Source of the DNA: Hydractinia symbiolongicarpus
Lineage: Eukaryota > Cnidaria > Hydrozoa > Anthoathecata > Hydractiniidae
Direction: 5' to 3'
Assembly: GCF_029227915.1 (NCBI RefSeq)
Contig: NC_079886.1
Coordinates: 20,064,501-20,128,500 of the forward strand
DNA: 64,000 nt
This document shows positions 1 to 12,753 of the stretch, piece by piece (positions within the stretch are counted from its first letter, which is position 1; every line of letters starts with the position of its first letter). Below the pieces are notes generated by a model, which saw nothing but the letters and a program-made list of their open reading frames with translations, had not been told where the DNA came from and ran no database searches. A program made the position numbers and the translations under genes.

Positions 1-39
1 ATTTATTATTAAATAACTGGATTCAAAAATCATACTCTA

Positions 40-2858
40 CCTATTCTAGCCCGATTTTCTGCGTTAGAAAAAATGATCGCAACCTCAGACTTTGCATTGA
101 TTATCGTGAATTAAACAAAAAAACAGTTCCCGACAAACAACCCATCCCCAGGGTGCAGGACATTTTTGATGGATTAGGAGGTCAGTCCTGGTTTACAACC
201 CTTGACATGACTAAGGCCTATCATCAGGGTTTTATGGACGAGAATTCGCGCCATTTTACTGTATTTGCAATACCTTGGGCCCTTTATGAATGGCTAAGAA
301 TCCCAATTGGTTTAACTATTGTTCCACCTGTGTCTCAACATTACATTAATGAATGTCTAGAAGGTTTAAGAGATATTGTTTGTTCTGCATATCTAGATGA
401 TGTATTATGTTATGTTAAAACATTTGAGGAACATCTTCAAAATTTCAGATATGTTCTTCAAAGAATGAAGAAAAGGGAATCAAGCTGAAAGCATACAAGT
501 GTAATTTCTTTAAACGTAAAGTTGTATATCTAGGACGTGTCATCAGTTCAGATGGGTATCAAGCAGATCCAGCATCTAAGGAAGATATTGATAAACTTCG
601 AAATCCACCATCTACAGTTGGAGATCTGAGGAGTTTACTGGGCTTCTTTGGTTATTACCGTGGTTTTATCAAAGACTATGCGAGAAAAGTCAAACCGGTA
701 TATCTACTCACAAGTGTAAATAAACAAGACAAAGGTAGAAAGAATTCGAAATGTAAAAAATTTGGACTGGTGAACACCAAAATGTTTTAGACATGATGGT
801 AACAATTTTACAATCACCTACAGTCATGGCATTTCCTGATTTCAATCTTCCTTTTATTGTCCACTGTGATGCTTCTCAAAAAGGTTTGGGTGTTGTACTA
901 TATCAAAAGCAGGAGGGTGAGATAAAAGTTATTTGTTATGCTTCCCGTTCTCTAACCTCAAGTGAAAAGAATTGCCATTTGCACAGTGGAAAACTGGAGT
1001 TTCTAGCTTTAAAATGGGCAATCACCCAACGTTATAAGGATTATCTTGGTTGTGGACCTGCGGTTGATGTATATACGGATAATAATCCTTTAACTTATGT
1101 CATGACAACACCTAAGGTCCATGCCACAGGTTTAAGATGGATATCAGACTTGGCAAATTACCAGTTTACTATAAAATATCGTAGACGCAAATCAAGACAG
1201 ACTGTGATTACTTATCCAGGAATCCCGTTAATTTTGAGGATATTGGAAATACCTGTACAAATTGTATAGAAACTTCTGAAATTTCATCAATTTTATATGC
1301 AGCTAGTGTAAAACCCTCTATTCTATCCATTACACCAGATAATGGCATCTGCACAAACATCAATTACCTTGGTATTACCACAGACTTGATCAAGAAAGCT
1401 GACCTTATATCTGCTCAAGTCAAGGACACAGTCTTAAAACCGATATACGATGCTGTTAAAGCTGATACGAAACCCACAAGACCAAATAAATTCCACCGAA
1501 CAACAAGAATAATGATTAAAGACTTCAAGAAATTCCAAATGAAAGATGGTGTATTAGTTCGAAATACAACCAGATATTGGACAACAAACCGTGTTACCGA
1601 AAGAATACCACAAAACAGTGTATAACGATTTACACAGTAAAATGTCTAATCTTGGTTCAGGTTCAGTCCTAGAATTGGCTAGACAAAGATTTTATTGGCC
1701 CTGTATGGCAAAAGATATCAACTTTTTTATACAGAAGCAATGTTGCTGCATAAAAGACAAGAAACCAAACATTGCTAATAGAGCTCCACTAGTTCCAATC
1801 ATTTCTACTCGACTCTTCGAAATGATCTCAATCGATTACCTTAAACTTGACAAGTGTAAAGGAGGCTATGAATATGTATTAATGATTTGCGACCATTTTA
1901 CCAGATTTACCAAATCATTTGGAAGCAAAAACAAATCAGGCAGAAGCGCTGCTGATAAAGTTTTCAACGAACTTGTGTTAAAATTTGGTTTTCCAGAACG
2001 TCTTCATCACGATCAAGGTAAAGAATTCAAAAATGCTCTTTTTAAACGATTATATGAATTGTCAGGGGTGAAAGCTTCATGAACAACATCATACCATCCA
2101 ATGGGTGGTGGACAAGTCGAGAGGATGAATCGTACTTTTATTAACATGCTGAAAACCCTACCATCAGAAAGCAAACAGAATTGGAAACAAGAATTGCCAA
2201 AAGTAGCATTCGCTTACAATAGTACCATTTGCAAATCTACTGGCTTCGCACCATTTTATTTAATTTTTGGCCGACATTCACGTTTGCCCATCGACCTAAT
2301 GTTTGCTATAGATGATATTAAGAATGAGGTGGCACAGGTAACCTTAGATCTCACTGGGAAGAGCATGTCCATGTAGTAAAATCAAAATCCATGGAAACTC
2401 CTGTGTTTGAAATTGTTCCTGAATATGGAGAAGGAAAACCAAGAAAAGTTCACCGGAATCTATTGTTAAAGTGTGACTTCTTACCATTGGAAATTCCAAA
2501 GAAGAAAAATCACAGAGCTTTGACAAGTTCGGAGGGAGGAGAGGAAGGTACTGAGCAATTACATGAAGGTGTTGAAGATCTACAATTAAATGAAAGGAAC
2601 GGAGAACTTGCTAAAAGACCATCTGAAGAAACAGAAGTATTTGAAGAAGACGATGTTGAAGTTCAAGGCGAAAGACAACCTGAAGAATTAGAAGTGTTTA
2701 AAAATTACGTCAAAGTACAAACAGATGATCAAATAGCAAATGGAAAACGCAGTTCAACGATTAATGTTCAACAACACATACGAAATACAAGACTCCAACG
2801 TCAACGACGAGCACCTAGAAGAATGACGTTTGACAATCTTGGTGGCAAAATCATATAA
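40..2858 (+). pseudogene. Ty3/gypsy retrotransposon pol, decayed, 5' end outside window
   Basis: This is the C-terminal part of a gypsy-type polyprotein. Reverse transcriptase runs from about 40 to 780 and includes a YLDD catalytic box near 393-404 and the upstream LDMTKAYHQGF block. RNase H follows (about 793-1200, motifs HCDAS and TDNNPL), then the integrase zinc-binding region (about 1600-1770) and the integrase core (about 1800-2370). The integrase core retains its first Asp (SIDY), second Asp (HHDQGKEF) and catalytic Glu (GGGQVERMN). The tail carries the usual VHRNLLL motif and ends in an RRAPRRMTFDNLG-type C terminus. Frameshifts near 480, 780, 1205 and 1590 and stops near 2080 and 2376 show it is dead. 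Gag and any 5' LTR would lie left of the window. Confidence 0.9.
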
Positions 2859-5603
2859 GTATCTTTGCGTTTAAAGTATTTCTGTTATGTAAATGTGTAA
2901 AGTATTTCTGTATGTTTAAAGTATTTCTGTTATGTAAATAAAGTTGGGTTTAAATCTATTGTGAAGTCAACAATAGTATCTTGCCCGTTTCTACTGCAAA
3001 ACATAGTTATTATCTATGGGGAAGTCAACAACATGCTACACAAGTTTCTTCTATGAAAAAAATATACAAACACTGCATAAACATCAAATTAAATATACAC
3101 TATTTTGAAAAACTCTGGCAAAGTTTTGGAAAACAAGGATTATCTGAGAACTTTTTTGAACTATTAAGCTGTTTGGCTTGACATCCGATCTGGCAGAATT
3201 GATCCTCTGTCAAATGTGATCTGAAAAATGTCTGATTCTGAAAATTTTTTAAATTTCTTCAGTTCAGTTCAGATTTTTTTATTTTTATGTAATCTGTGGT
3301 GGTTAAATCTTCCATTCCTCTGGAGAAGACTGTCAAGTTGGTCAAGTTGATTCCACGTTGGTCAAAACGATTCGAATACGTATTAGTTCAAATAACGATT
3401 ATGGTAACGATTGAAACACGAAACAAATACCTTTATAAGATCCATAAAATCAAGAATCGTTTAATCATTGAAAACATCCAGTGAACTGTGATCTCATCAG
3501 TGAAACCCTCTTTCAAAGTAGGGGTGAGTGTGAGATGGCTCACATGAAGTTTTTACACATTATATGCTTTAGTATATTTATATATGTGATATGCAGCTGG
3601 GGATGTTTGTCTACCCTTTTTGAGCATGGTCAGTGTGGACAGGAAGTCTTGGTCCCAGCTGCTTTTTGTTCTTATCTTCTTTGTTTTGTTTTGTGCTGCC
3701 CCTCCCCCATTCCCTTCTACATCGTTTTTACTACCTTCTTCAAACTCGTGCTCTGTAACATTTGTTTTGTTTTACGTTAAATGATGAAAGGAATAGGCTA
3801 GAATAGAAATTCGAACCCATTTAAATTCTGCTATGTCTATTTAAAAAAAAAAATCATCTTAAAAGAATACACGCCTCTTAAAATTTTAAACAATAAAAAA
3901 TGTTTGTATAATCTCACAATTCAATGACAACAAAAATGGAAAGAACCGAATTTCATAAATTGTTCGATTTCAATAAAAAGATTTGGAAGTAAAACATTTA
4001 GCTAAACATCAGGAATTAATTTAATAAAATGCATTACTAAGCAATAAGAGTATAAAATAAGACATCATAAAGAAATACTGTTTACATGGAAATATTTCAA
4101 TAGCTGGGAAAGTTTAATAACTAGAAAAGTAGCTAGATAAAAACAAAAGTGCCTAGTGCCCATGTCCTTTATACACAAAAGAATTTGCATAAGATATTGA
4201 AAATGTTTTTTTTTACAAAAAATATGCATCATTACGTTTTAAATTATATCAGGTTGTTAATAATGGGCATGTTTTACTACTTTATATGCTTTGGTTAAAA
4301 TAAAAAAATAAAAAGCCAGTAGGTTAGCTGTCAGAGCCATTTTATCATTGAACGCACATTTATCCGGCCTAATTTCTAAATCTAATAAAAGATTTTACAC
4401 AAGGCATATAAAAATACACGGGTATTTTAAGGAAGAGAAAAGATCAGAAGATTTTGTTAAACTGATTCTTGCTAGGCCTTTTTTAACACGCTAATAAGAA
4501 AGTTCAGAAAATTGAACATAATCATATTTTAAATGAGACTTTTGATTGACACTCAATCTATATTAAGTATAAGGTAAAATCCAGGATGCATTGAAGATAG
4601 TGGTGGATATTGAACAGCTCACCACTGTGATATATTATCTCAAGAGTTTTAATACTAGTTACGAAGCAGCAAAAAAACAAACAAAAAAATAAGTCTAAAA
4701 CGGGGTGATATATATACATAAGGTCCTTTTTAGTTCAAAGTCCCAGAACTTCAGTAAAAATTAAAATATTGACTTAAGATTTCGTATGATATGGGTTTAG
4801 ATTGGTTTGATGAAATTGAGGCAAAAAATAGTTCTATTATCAATATACTAGTTAATTAAATTATTTTGCGCATCTGTTATGAAATTACTCCGCGGTAGTC
4901 ATAGTCCCGGGAAATATACACGGAAGCAGTGTAAACTACACTTTTTTATTTTTTATAGTATAGTTTATCGGAAGTAGTGTTACGCCGCTTTCTCGTAAAA
5001 TTCATATATATAACAATAGTTTGTGCATTTTTACGGCCTAAGTTTGATGTTAAAAAGAGGCTCCTCCCTGCAAATAGCTTTTAAAAAACTAAATTGACAT
5101 TTTCTTACACTTTTTGTTCAATTTAAAAAACAACAAGTTTCAGCAAAAAAATAAGCACATCCAGGGTTATTGTTGTCATTAAAAATATAAATGGTTGAAG
5201 ATGAAATAATATTTAAGAATTAAATTTCACATTCATGTTTAGAACAAACAAAAAAATCACTTACAAAACCTTTCTAAAATTTTTTGTTCTCCTTCTATTA
5301 TTAAAAACTTGTTACCGTTACTGTTACTAATAAAAAGGCGCGAACAATTAATACTTTTTCAATGAAATAGACAACGCAATTTTGACCGTAGTTGTTTATA
5401 ACAAAGAAACTGCATCGAAGGAACAATAAAAGTTAATTAACCATGGATTTTATATAAGAAAACTCCTAAATTAAAACTTTTTTGAAATTACGCAAAAGAC
5501 AAAATAAAATGAAATTTTAAAATAGCGTGGCAAAAAGATCAAAGAGCTGAGCGCAATTTCATGCGTGGTTAACACAAGTAGCTTTTGACGCACAAACAGA
5601 TGT
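2859..5603. other. AT-rich noncoding stretch after gypsy pol
   Basis: A short tandem array of about 25-base units (taaagtatttctg core, three times, about 2869-2939) follows the pol stop; copy 2 has only one unit. The next several hundred bases could include the 3' LTR, but with no second LTR in view I cannot set its edges. An ORF near 3481-3780 is shared by both copies but resembles nothing I know and uses no convincing gene context. No gene is supported in the rest. Confidence 0.6.
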
Positions 5604-5778
5604 CGTTGCCCGTGGAAAAATCCACGGGTTCGCTTGTCCTTTAAATTTACCCGTCGCAACAAAGTGGATAAAAATATATCGCATTTGAAATTTGTGTTTC
5701 CGTAACATCATTTTCTAACTCAGCGGGGGGTCCGCGCAGAGATTGACAGACGGAATACGGCTATTATTAAAGAGACTA
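5604..5778 (+). repeat. Short hairpin repeat, unit 1 (MITE-like)
   Basis: The unit is about 175 bases. Near its head lies a perfect hairpin, cccgtgga-aaaa-tccacggg (5609-5628). It ends with acggctattattaaagaga followed by ctag. Related units elsewhere in the window share this head and tail, with the head often written actagtcgttagcccgtgg and the tail ctattataatagagactag. The ends ACTAGTC and GACTAGT are inverted copies of each other, as in small terminal-inverted-repeat elements. There is no coding capacity. Confidence 0.6.
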
Positions 5779-7060
5779 GCCGGGAAACCCGGCGTCGAAA
5801 CGCCGGGTTAAGCCACAAGTAAAGGTGTGATCCGGCATTGAACACTCTGTGGAGCGCTTAATAAGAGCTGTAAACTGTCCCACACGATCAGGTGGAGCGC
5901 TTTAGTACAGGTATACAGTATGTCGTTAATCATTTGAAGCGCATACAACATTATAGTGTGCGACTGTAACATATTTTTCAAAAAATAACTTTCCCGCAAC
6001 GATAACTGATATAAAAACAGATTTCACAAAGTGATGTTACTCCATCATAGCAAAAACAATCGGTCAATATTATTTTATTTTGTGGAAAAGTCTTTTTAAA
6101 AGTTAAAAAATTAATCGTGACACTGGGCTGAGCGCTTAGTACAGTTAAACCGTGTTGTACAGCGTATAGTAATAATACCCTTTTGAAAAAAACTTTCTCG
6201 CAGACACAGGGCTGAGCGGTTAGTCCAGGCGTGATTCCCAAGAAAGTTTAAAAATTAATTGTCACAGTGGTGGGCTGACCTTAGTATATACATGTAAACG
6301 GTGTTGCACATGCCCATAGGCGTAACAGCCTTTTACAAAAAACAGTCTGTTTTTAATACTGGGCTAACCGCTTAGTACAGTTAAACACAGTTGAACAGGC
6401 GCATAAGGCGTATTACCCTTTTCCAAAAATGTTCATTGCAACTTCGGTTTAAATAAAAACACAGGGAACAGCCTGTCGTTACTCGTCCAGCCAAAACAAT
6501 CGCTCAGCCATTTCATTTGCAGAAAAAGTTTGCAGAAAAATAATAAAATATGTAGCTATACCTAGCTAGCTAACTGCATTTAGCATAAAAATTATATATT
6601 GCTTAAGAATATTGTTGTAGCCAAACTGCATTTTTATACTTTCACTTTTTAAGGAGCTAGCTAAATAGCCACAGCCTCAACATAAAAATAAATGTTGGCT
6701 AGGATAAAAAGCTCTTATACCATACAGAATAGCAATAAGTGAGGCTCTAGCTAGCTAGTAGCTATAGCTAGCTAATCTTCGTTCCTAGCCAAACATCCTA
6801 AAACTGGTGCGTTTAAGATCTGTACGTGGCTAAAAAACGTGACAATATATTTATCCTAACATTGAAAACAAACAGAAAACAAATATTACAAATATATAAG
6901 GCTTTTAGAAGATAAAAAAGTCAAACAGGCCTACAAACCTCACACACTGACCACAAACACGACCATTATCAAAATGGCCTTCGTTCCGCGAAGATCTTGG
7001 ATTCTTTCTGGTCGCGAAAATCTTGGTTTTTTTTTAAAGAATCAGGCGTTGTGAATGGTG
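5779..7060. repeat. Copy 1-specific 1.4 kb block with internal degenerate repeats
   Basis: This block is missing from copy 2. It opens with a strong hairpin (cccggcgt-cgaa-acgccggg, about 5788-5807). It then holds several diverged repeats built on ctgagcgcttagtacagttaaac, followed by a cccttttgaaaaa segment (near 5850-5960, 6120-6190, 6205-6240, 6265-6330 and 6355-6430). After that come tag-rich tracts such as agctagctagc (6540-6780). No coding sequence is evident. The block is bounded on both sides by the same hairpin-repeat tail (about 5756-5778 and 7179-7201). Confidence 0.6.
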
Positions 7061-7202
7061 TTCCACGCGCGAGCGGTCAAAACAAAGTCGGTAAAAATAT
7101 ATCGCATTTGGTATCGGCGCGTAATTTACAAAATTTCGTGTTTCCGTTACGGGACTCGCCTATCGCAGACAGACAGACAAAATACGGCTATTATTAAAGA
7201 GA
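7061..7202 (+). repeat. Short hairpin repeat, partial unit
   Basis: This stretch carries the body and tail of the hairpin-repeat family (gtaaaaatatatcgcattt, tttccgttacgggac, then cagacaaaatacggctattattaaagagac) but lacks the cccgtgg head. It is the right-hand partner of the tail at 5756-5778 that brackets the copy 1-specific block. Confidence 0.55.
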
Positions 7203-7552
7203 CAAGCTAAAATGAATGCACTACAAAAAAAGCTTATTGTATTGATAGAGAAATTTTATCAGAATCAAATTTTTTTTTACAATGTAATCATAAACATTTT
7301 ATAAAAACACATGCGCAACCACAGTGTTCTATTGGAAAAATAAAGGAACCTAAATTATTAAATATTTATGAAATTATAAAATAAAACAAAAATCTAGCTG
7401 CCTACCTATTCGTTCACTTGTCTAAATTAAAACGTGCTACCATTTTGAAATGTATTTTATACTATGGCACATTTTAATGTGGTGTTCGAACTTTATTCAA
7501 CACATTTGTCTACCCAGGGCCGACAACACGACGTGTATTTTGGAGTGATAAC

Positions 7553-7668
7553 CGTTAGCCCGTGGAAAAATCCACAGGTTCGCTCTTCCTTTTTATACTT
7601 GCGCAGCTAAGCTACCAATTTGCCTGACAGACGGACAGACGTGTACGGCTATTATAATATAGACTTTC
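7553..7668 (+). repeat. Short hairpin repeat, short unit
   Basis: The head is gttagcccgtggaaaaatccac and the tail is cagacgtgtacggctattataata. It is an internally shortened unit of the same family and is present in copy 2 at about 37725-37838. Confidence 0.55.
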
Positions 7669-8384
7669 TGAGTTACAGAATTTAGCCCTTTTTAGAGAAG
7701 CCGATAAACCGTTTTTGACAGCATATAAATTTTAACTAAGATACAGGTTCAGAAAATTTTAAAAGTCAATCTAACCTCTGAAATAGGTCAGATAAGATTC
7801 AATCTGAAATTAAGCCATTAAACGAAAGAATTTTTGCAAGAAATACATTTTTGTGATTTTTTGATGAGCTCAAAAAAAATTTTGTGGAACTTAATTTTGG
7901 TCCAAAATCTTTAAAAATAATATCCAAAAAAATTATTCCCCAAACATTTTTTCTTATAGGGTAGCAATACTGTTGGTAAAGTCATTTACCAATTCTTTCT
8001 ACTCTAATAAGGCAGTGACATGATTTGAATCGATTAAATAACTTGTCGATAAAATCGATAAAACGACTTGTCGATTTCAATCTTTAAACTTGCATTATGC
8101 TTTAGATCAAATTTTTGGACTATTATGTTTTAAATAAGACAACAACTTCTTTTGCATATCTGTGTGAGCAATAAAATGTAAGTGTGTTAAGTAAAAAATA
8201 AAAAAGGGGTTGGGTGTTTCAAAAACATGTCATTGGGAAAAGATAAAGCACATTTTATCGGTAATGGGTGGCTTTTTGGAAATATTAAGACCACAAAATG
8301 TAAAAGCAATGAAGACTACTAAAGTAAATACATTTGGAAGACTTTCTTATCCACATGTACCCAGCCGCCACACCAACGTTGCAG
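7669..8384. other. Noncoding AT-rich spacer
   Basis: I see no gene. A short near-palindromic run on cgataaaatcgataaaacga lies near 8045-8070. The counterpart in copy 2 is about 37839-38559. Confidence 0.5.
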
Positions 8385-8540
8385 AGATGTTGTAGCGACG
8401 TCGAGTTTTACGTCGGTGCGACGTCCGCTCAACATCAGAATGGAAAGTCGCACAGACGTCGGACTTGGCGCCTGTACGACTTTTTACAGACGTATAACTG
8501 CGAAGGTAACCGACGTTACAGCGACTTAGCTGCGATGTTA
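8385..8540. repeat. CpG-rich patch with recurrent gcgacgtcg motifs
   Basis: This is an island of C+G and CpG in otherwise AT-rich DNA. It holds repeated short motifs on both strands (gcgacgtc, acgtcgg, gacgtata, agcgactta) that look like degenerate tandem or foldback repeats. Reading frames are open on both strands, but the composition and repetition argue against a protein. It is kept in copy 2 (38560-38715) with a few C/T changes at CpG sites. Confidence 0.4.
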
Positions 8541-10241
8541 TCAGATCTAACAAAGAGGCTCCTTAAAAACAAAAGCTGATTTTTAAAATTTTCTTTTATA
8601 ATCAACTAGTATTTACATTCGTTCAATTACACTAGTATCAGAAGACACATGATAACTCATATTTATTTACAAAAACTTTATATTCCCATGCATAAACATT
8701 CTTCCTTACCTCTGCATTTTCAAATCGAAACAATTTTTCATAGACTTCTTCTTCTATTTGCTATAGAAAGAAAATAATGGTATTAAAATATGATCTAACT
8801 AGTGATATTAATTGCAAGGAGAATTTGTCACTACCGCTTTTATATAAGAAAATTTCTCAGAAATAACAAGATGTGTAATTGCAAAGCTAGGTGTTCAAAG
8901 AAATATATATAAACAGATTCTACAGTTTTCAATTGATGTACCTAAATATCATGTTAGTAATAAGTAACTAAATTACTGTTTCTTTTTCTTAAAGCGGGAA
9001 TCTTCTCAATTCCTTTCGCTTTTTTATCAACCTAAAATAAAGAATTTTTTATATAGCATATGCGAAATAATGACACCAAATAAACTTATGTATACAAAAT
9101 ATGTATACATTGTATTTTATGTAAATATTCAGGGTAACACAGGGAATTAAAAAAAACTTACTGCTAATTAGATCCTTCTCAATATATTTTGAAACATTCC
9201 CGCTTTCTTTCTTTTCTTCTATATGTTTGTAAAAATAGAATCTATAATATTTTACCAACAACAAATGTTTGAAATCAACACACGACGATTTTAGCGCGAA
9301 AGAAACTGACACATATATCACGTCGTTTTAACATATAAATTTGAAAACGTCTGCAACATCAACTTTCTTTGGTTACTCCCGTGAAGTTAAGCCTAACTCC
9401 CTCTAGTGGGAATCAAACTTTAGATAGAAACGAATTTTGGAAATGCTTGTGCTTCTAATCCTTAAAATTTTACCTTTCCCTCCAGTATATTAAGTCAACA
9501 TTGTAGATGGGAAGCAAATAAATCAAAGGAGCTATGAATAAAGAATATTTTTTCAAGTTTTAATAGGTGTTTTACATCCGTGTGGAGTTTTGTAAGATGT
9601 TGAATTGAATTACTCAAATATTTTATGTGTCTAATTGTTACCAGCTGATTACCAAGATGTTACTAAAGGAGGTACATCACTTCAGGAGTCATTTTTGACT
9701 TGAAGACGTATAAGTGTGTAAGTCAAAAATTTCTATATTTATAATTTCAAACATGCACGAGATTTAATGATAAGAGCGTCAATAGTTCTGGCAAAGCGTG
9801 GTTTTTTATCCTATCATCAAAATAAGTAACGTAACGTTATATGACGTTAATTTTAGTCCCAATGACGTAATTGGTAATCAGTCCCCATGTTTACCATCTC
9901 CCTAAATATCTGTAGCATCATCTGTGACGTCATTAGGGATCTCTTATGTTATCAAAACATTCTTACGGGTTGAGTTTGTATTAAGACAAAGTAGTTCTGA
10001 ATTCTTGGACCGTGGATACTTTACGACTCTCCTTTCCCTAGTGCTATGTTAAACCAAACCTGCCTGGTTTGGTAAGGGTAGAATATATATAACCAATTTA
10101 AATCACCCTGTTAACTTAAATCAAAATAATTATTTCATTTCTAGCAGGTGTAAAAAAAAATAAGCCTTTTTAACTGTATATATAATAGTTTCTTTTTTTA
10201 TCCAAAAAACAGCAGCTTAACGCGGGATGTTGTTTCCTTCT
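8541..10241. other. Upstream region of DEG/ENaC A
   Basis: No gene is supported. It is AT-rich, with an imperfect acctgcctggtttggt inverted motif near 10055-10075. A polypyrimidine run ending in tag at 10242 resembles a splice acceptor, so a 5' untranslated exon of the channel gene could lie in this stretch. Confidence 0.4.
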
Positions 10242-10287
10242 AGTGGCAATAACAAGAAAAAAGAGAAGACGTACAGAAAGTTCGAAA

Positions 10288-11676
10288 ATGGAACCGAAGA
10301 CCGAAATCACCGAAGATATATACGAGAAGATTTCTATGAAAAAAATAATATTGCAATTTGCAAAAAACACAACAGCTCATGGCATTACCCAGATTGCGCT
10401 AGCAAGAGGTCGCTGGTTTAAGTTATTCTGGGTAACTGCAATTATTGGTTGCCAAATAGGAATTTATTTGCAAATAACGCCTTTAGTTATACAATATAGA
10501 AAAAGACCTGTCGTGACGAAGGTATACCAAATTGCTGATGCTGTGTTAACGTTTCCTGTTGTTACAGTTTGCAATATCAATCCCATAAGAAAAAAGGAGG
10601 CTGAAATGTTGTTCAATGATACTGATGGAGGACTAAATGCTAGTAACAGTCTCAGAACTGGACAGTTCTTTCCTATGAAAGATTTATGGCTTTCTTCAAT
10701 AAGTTTCAAACTAGGAAATCAGATGTTAAATTACGGGCATTTATTTGAAAACTTCGTTTTAGACTGCCGATGGAACTTCTTTCATAGTTGCATGAATTCA
10801 AGATTCTGGAAACAATTTTGGCATTGGAAATATGGCAATTGTTTTTCTTTCAACAGCGGTTATGACCGTAATAACAAAGCTGTTCCTGTTTTAACCTCTT
10901 TTGAAACTAATATTAATACCCTTCTATCATTAGAATTAAATATAGGTCTCAAGGACTATTATTTGCCATTGGCAAAAAGGGCCGGTATAATTCTTCATGT
11001 TGGTGAGCAGGATGTTATGAAGGACATTTTGTCCCACTCTCATTACCTCTCACCAGGTTTTTCACATCTTATTTCAATGGAAAAAACAATTCGAAAAAGA
11101 GCCGACCCGTTTAACAATAGAACATGTATACCACATTATAAAACTGATTTGGGAAAGCAGCCAAATAATGATCAGAGAATTTTAAAAAAATATTCTAGAA
11201 AAACGTGTATGGATCTTTGCTCTTATCAAGTTATGATAAGGAAATGTAACTGCACTCCATATTGGGCACCTTCTTTAAACAGCAAAAGAAGGTGTCATTC
11301 CAGTGATGAAGCATGCGTTTTAGCTGTCGATTATGATTATATGCACAACAATTTGTCTTGCCTGAGAGAATGTCGATTTCCTTGTGAGGAAATTAACTAC
11401 CTTTTAAGCATATCATCGGCTAAATTTCCTTTGAATGAAACTGAATCTTCTGAGAAGAACAGGCTGGAAGTCTTTTTCTCTTTCAAAAAGCCTGAAACAG
11501 TTGTCATGGAAGATGAAGAGTACTACATGATACATAATTTACTAAGCGACATCGGTGGACAACTTGGGTTATGGTCTGGTGTTTCAGTATTGACTTTAGT
11601 TGAACTTTTAGTTCTCTGCGCATATGGTACAAGTATTATTTTTCAAAAGGTGTTCTTTTGGATAAAAAATGGATAA
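10288..11676 (+). CDS. DEG/ENaC-family ion channel A, copy 1 (HyNaC-like)
   Basis: This intronless frame of 462 residues encodes a degenerin/epithelial sodium channel subunit. Such subunits form trimeric cation channels in the plasma membrane; hydrozoan members include RFamide-gated channels. In order it shows a cytosolic N terminus with the His-Gly gating motif (TTAHG, H31-G32), TM1 at about 43-66, and the post-TM1 FPVVTVCN block at about 89-96. A long cysteine-rich extracellular region follows, then the GGQLGLWSGVS pre-TM2 signature with a G-V-S selectivity filter at 431-433, and TM2 up to about 455. The start chosen is the ATG in good context (gaaaATGg). The frame is open 15 codons further up, but only from a GTG, and 10242 looks like an acceptor. 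Differences from copy 2 are K103T, Y371H, F396Y and G462E plus about ten silent changes, so both copies look functional. Confidence 0.93.
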   Translation: MEPKTEITEDIYEKISMKKIILQFAKNTTAHGITQIALARGRWFKLFWVTAIIGCQIGIYLQITPLVIQYRKRPVVTKVYQIADAVLTFPVVTVCNINPIRKKEAEMLFNDTDGGLNASNSLRTGQFFPMKDLWLSSISFKLGNQMLNYGHLFENFVLDCRWNFFHSCMNSRFWKQFWHWKYGNCFSFNSGYDRNNKAVPVLTSFETNINTLLSLELNIGLKDYYLPLAKRAGIILHVGEQDVMKDILSHSHYLSPGFSHLISMEKTIRKRADPFNNRTCIPHYKTDLGKQPNNDQRILKKYSRKTCMDLCSYQVMIRKCNCTPYWAPSLNSKRRCHSSDEACVLAVDYDYMHNNLSCLRECRFPCEEINYLLSISSAKFPLNETESSEKNRLEVFFSFKKPETVVMEDEEYYMIHNLLSDIGGQLGLWSGVSVLTLVELLVLCAYGTSIIFQKVFFWIKNG

Positions 11677-12753
11677 AACATTCCTGAAGTATATCAGTCA
11701 CAAATAGCTAAATCCGACGTCCTCGCATAAAATTAAATTACACAATTTAAACTAATTTAAACAGTGAGTTAAACTAACGAACGAACCACAGCAGCAGTCA
11801 CAAGTGTAACGTATTTCCAAAGTAATGCAATTTACACGTTTTACATGCTTTGAAGATTTTAAACTAATGATGATGAAAGTCTTCACTAGAATCGCTTATG
11901 AACTGGTAACTTATACAATTCCGAGGAAATTTTCATTCGAAGTTTGTAAAATAAACTGTATTTGTAATATGCCACAATGACAAATAAAAGGTGATAACAG
12001 AATGAAGTTGTAACTTATCAATATATAACGTATTCATGTAGGAAAAAAGAAAAGGAATTGAGTCTTTTTTCAAAATAATAGCTTGCATTTTTTAAATCCT
12101 AGCTGCGAGTGAAACGTAAACACCAGGATGAACTGTTATAACTTGACCTGTTATGAAAAATTATGTAAAAAAATTCATATCTTTTTCGCATTTGTGTGAA
12201 GAAAAATCAAATTGGAGACCTCATTGTGCAATCCACGGATACTAAATATTTATATATTAAAGTATTGCCGCCTGAAGACAATTATCTAAGTTTAAAGATC
12301 AAACAGGGATACATTGCGCATCGCCAATCCACTTATTGCAATATGCTACCGAGGATGGCAGATAGCTCATCCATGGCGCCTATATGTAATTGAGTGTTTG
12401 ATCACACTGAATATACTCGCTCGTCATAACCAGAGGTCCGGTAGGCATAAACCATTAACCATTCTAAAGTTTCTACTCTATTTTTGTACTTATTTAGACC
12501 TACTACATAAGTAACCTTTGACAACACCATCCGACCTATTATTTAAGCCTTTATATTATTCATCTGCTTGTAGACATGGATAATTAAAAAATAGCGCACT
12601 ATGATGATTTTTAAGCCAACAACACTGCGGCAATAAATTATTAATAAGAGATGTAGTAACTAAGTATTTTACTATAGATATATAAATAAATCTTATTGAT
12701 CAAAAAAATTTCCAGCTAATCCAACATTATATTGTGAAATTAAAATTTAATTA
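11677..12753. other. 3' flank of DEG/ENaC A, copy 1
   Basis: This is noncoding and AT-rich, with aataaa-type signals near 11950 and 11988 that could end the channel transcript. A short ORF at about 12196-12393 is present in both copies but is not recognisable. Confidence 0.4.

Noticed and set aside
3481-3780. Hydrophobic frame of about 100 residues after gypsy pol, kept in both copies
   Set aside because: No family resemblance. It probably lies in the element's 3' region or LTR, and the diverged copies show no sign of coding constraint that I could confirm.
10243-10287. Longer N terminus for DEG/ENaC A
   Set aside because: The extra 15 codons open only from a GTG directly behind an acceptor-like tttccttctag. 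The ATG at 10288 has good context and suits family length.
10464-10709. Minus-strand frame inside DEG/ENaC A (and those at 16761-17000 and 46496-46735 inside DEG/ENaC B)
   Set aside because: These are antisense shadows of strongly coding sequence.
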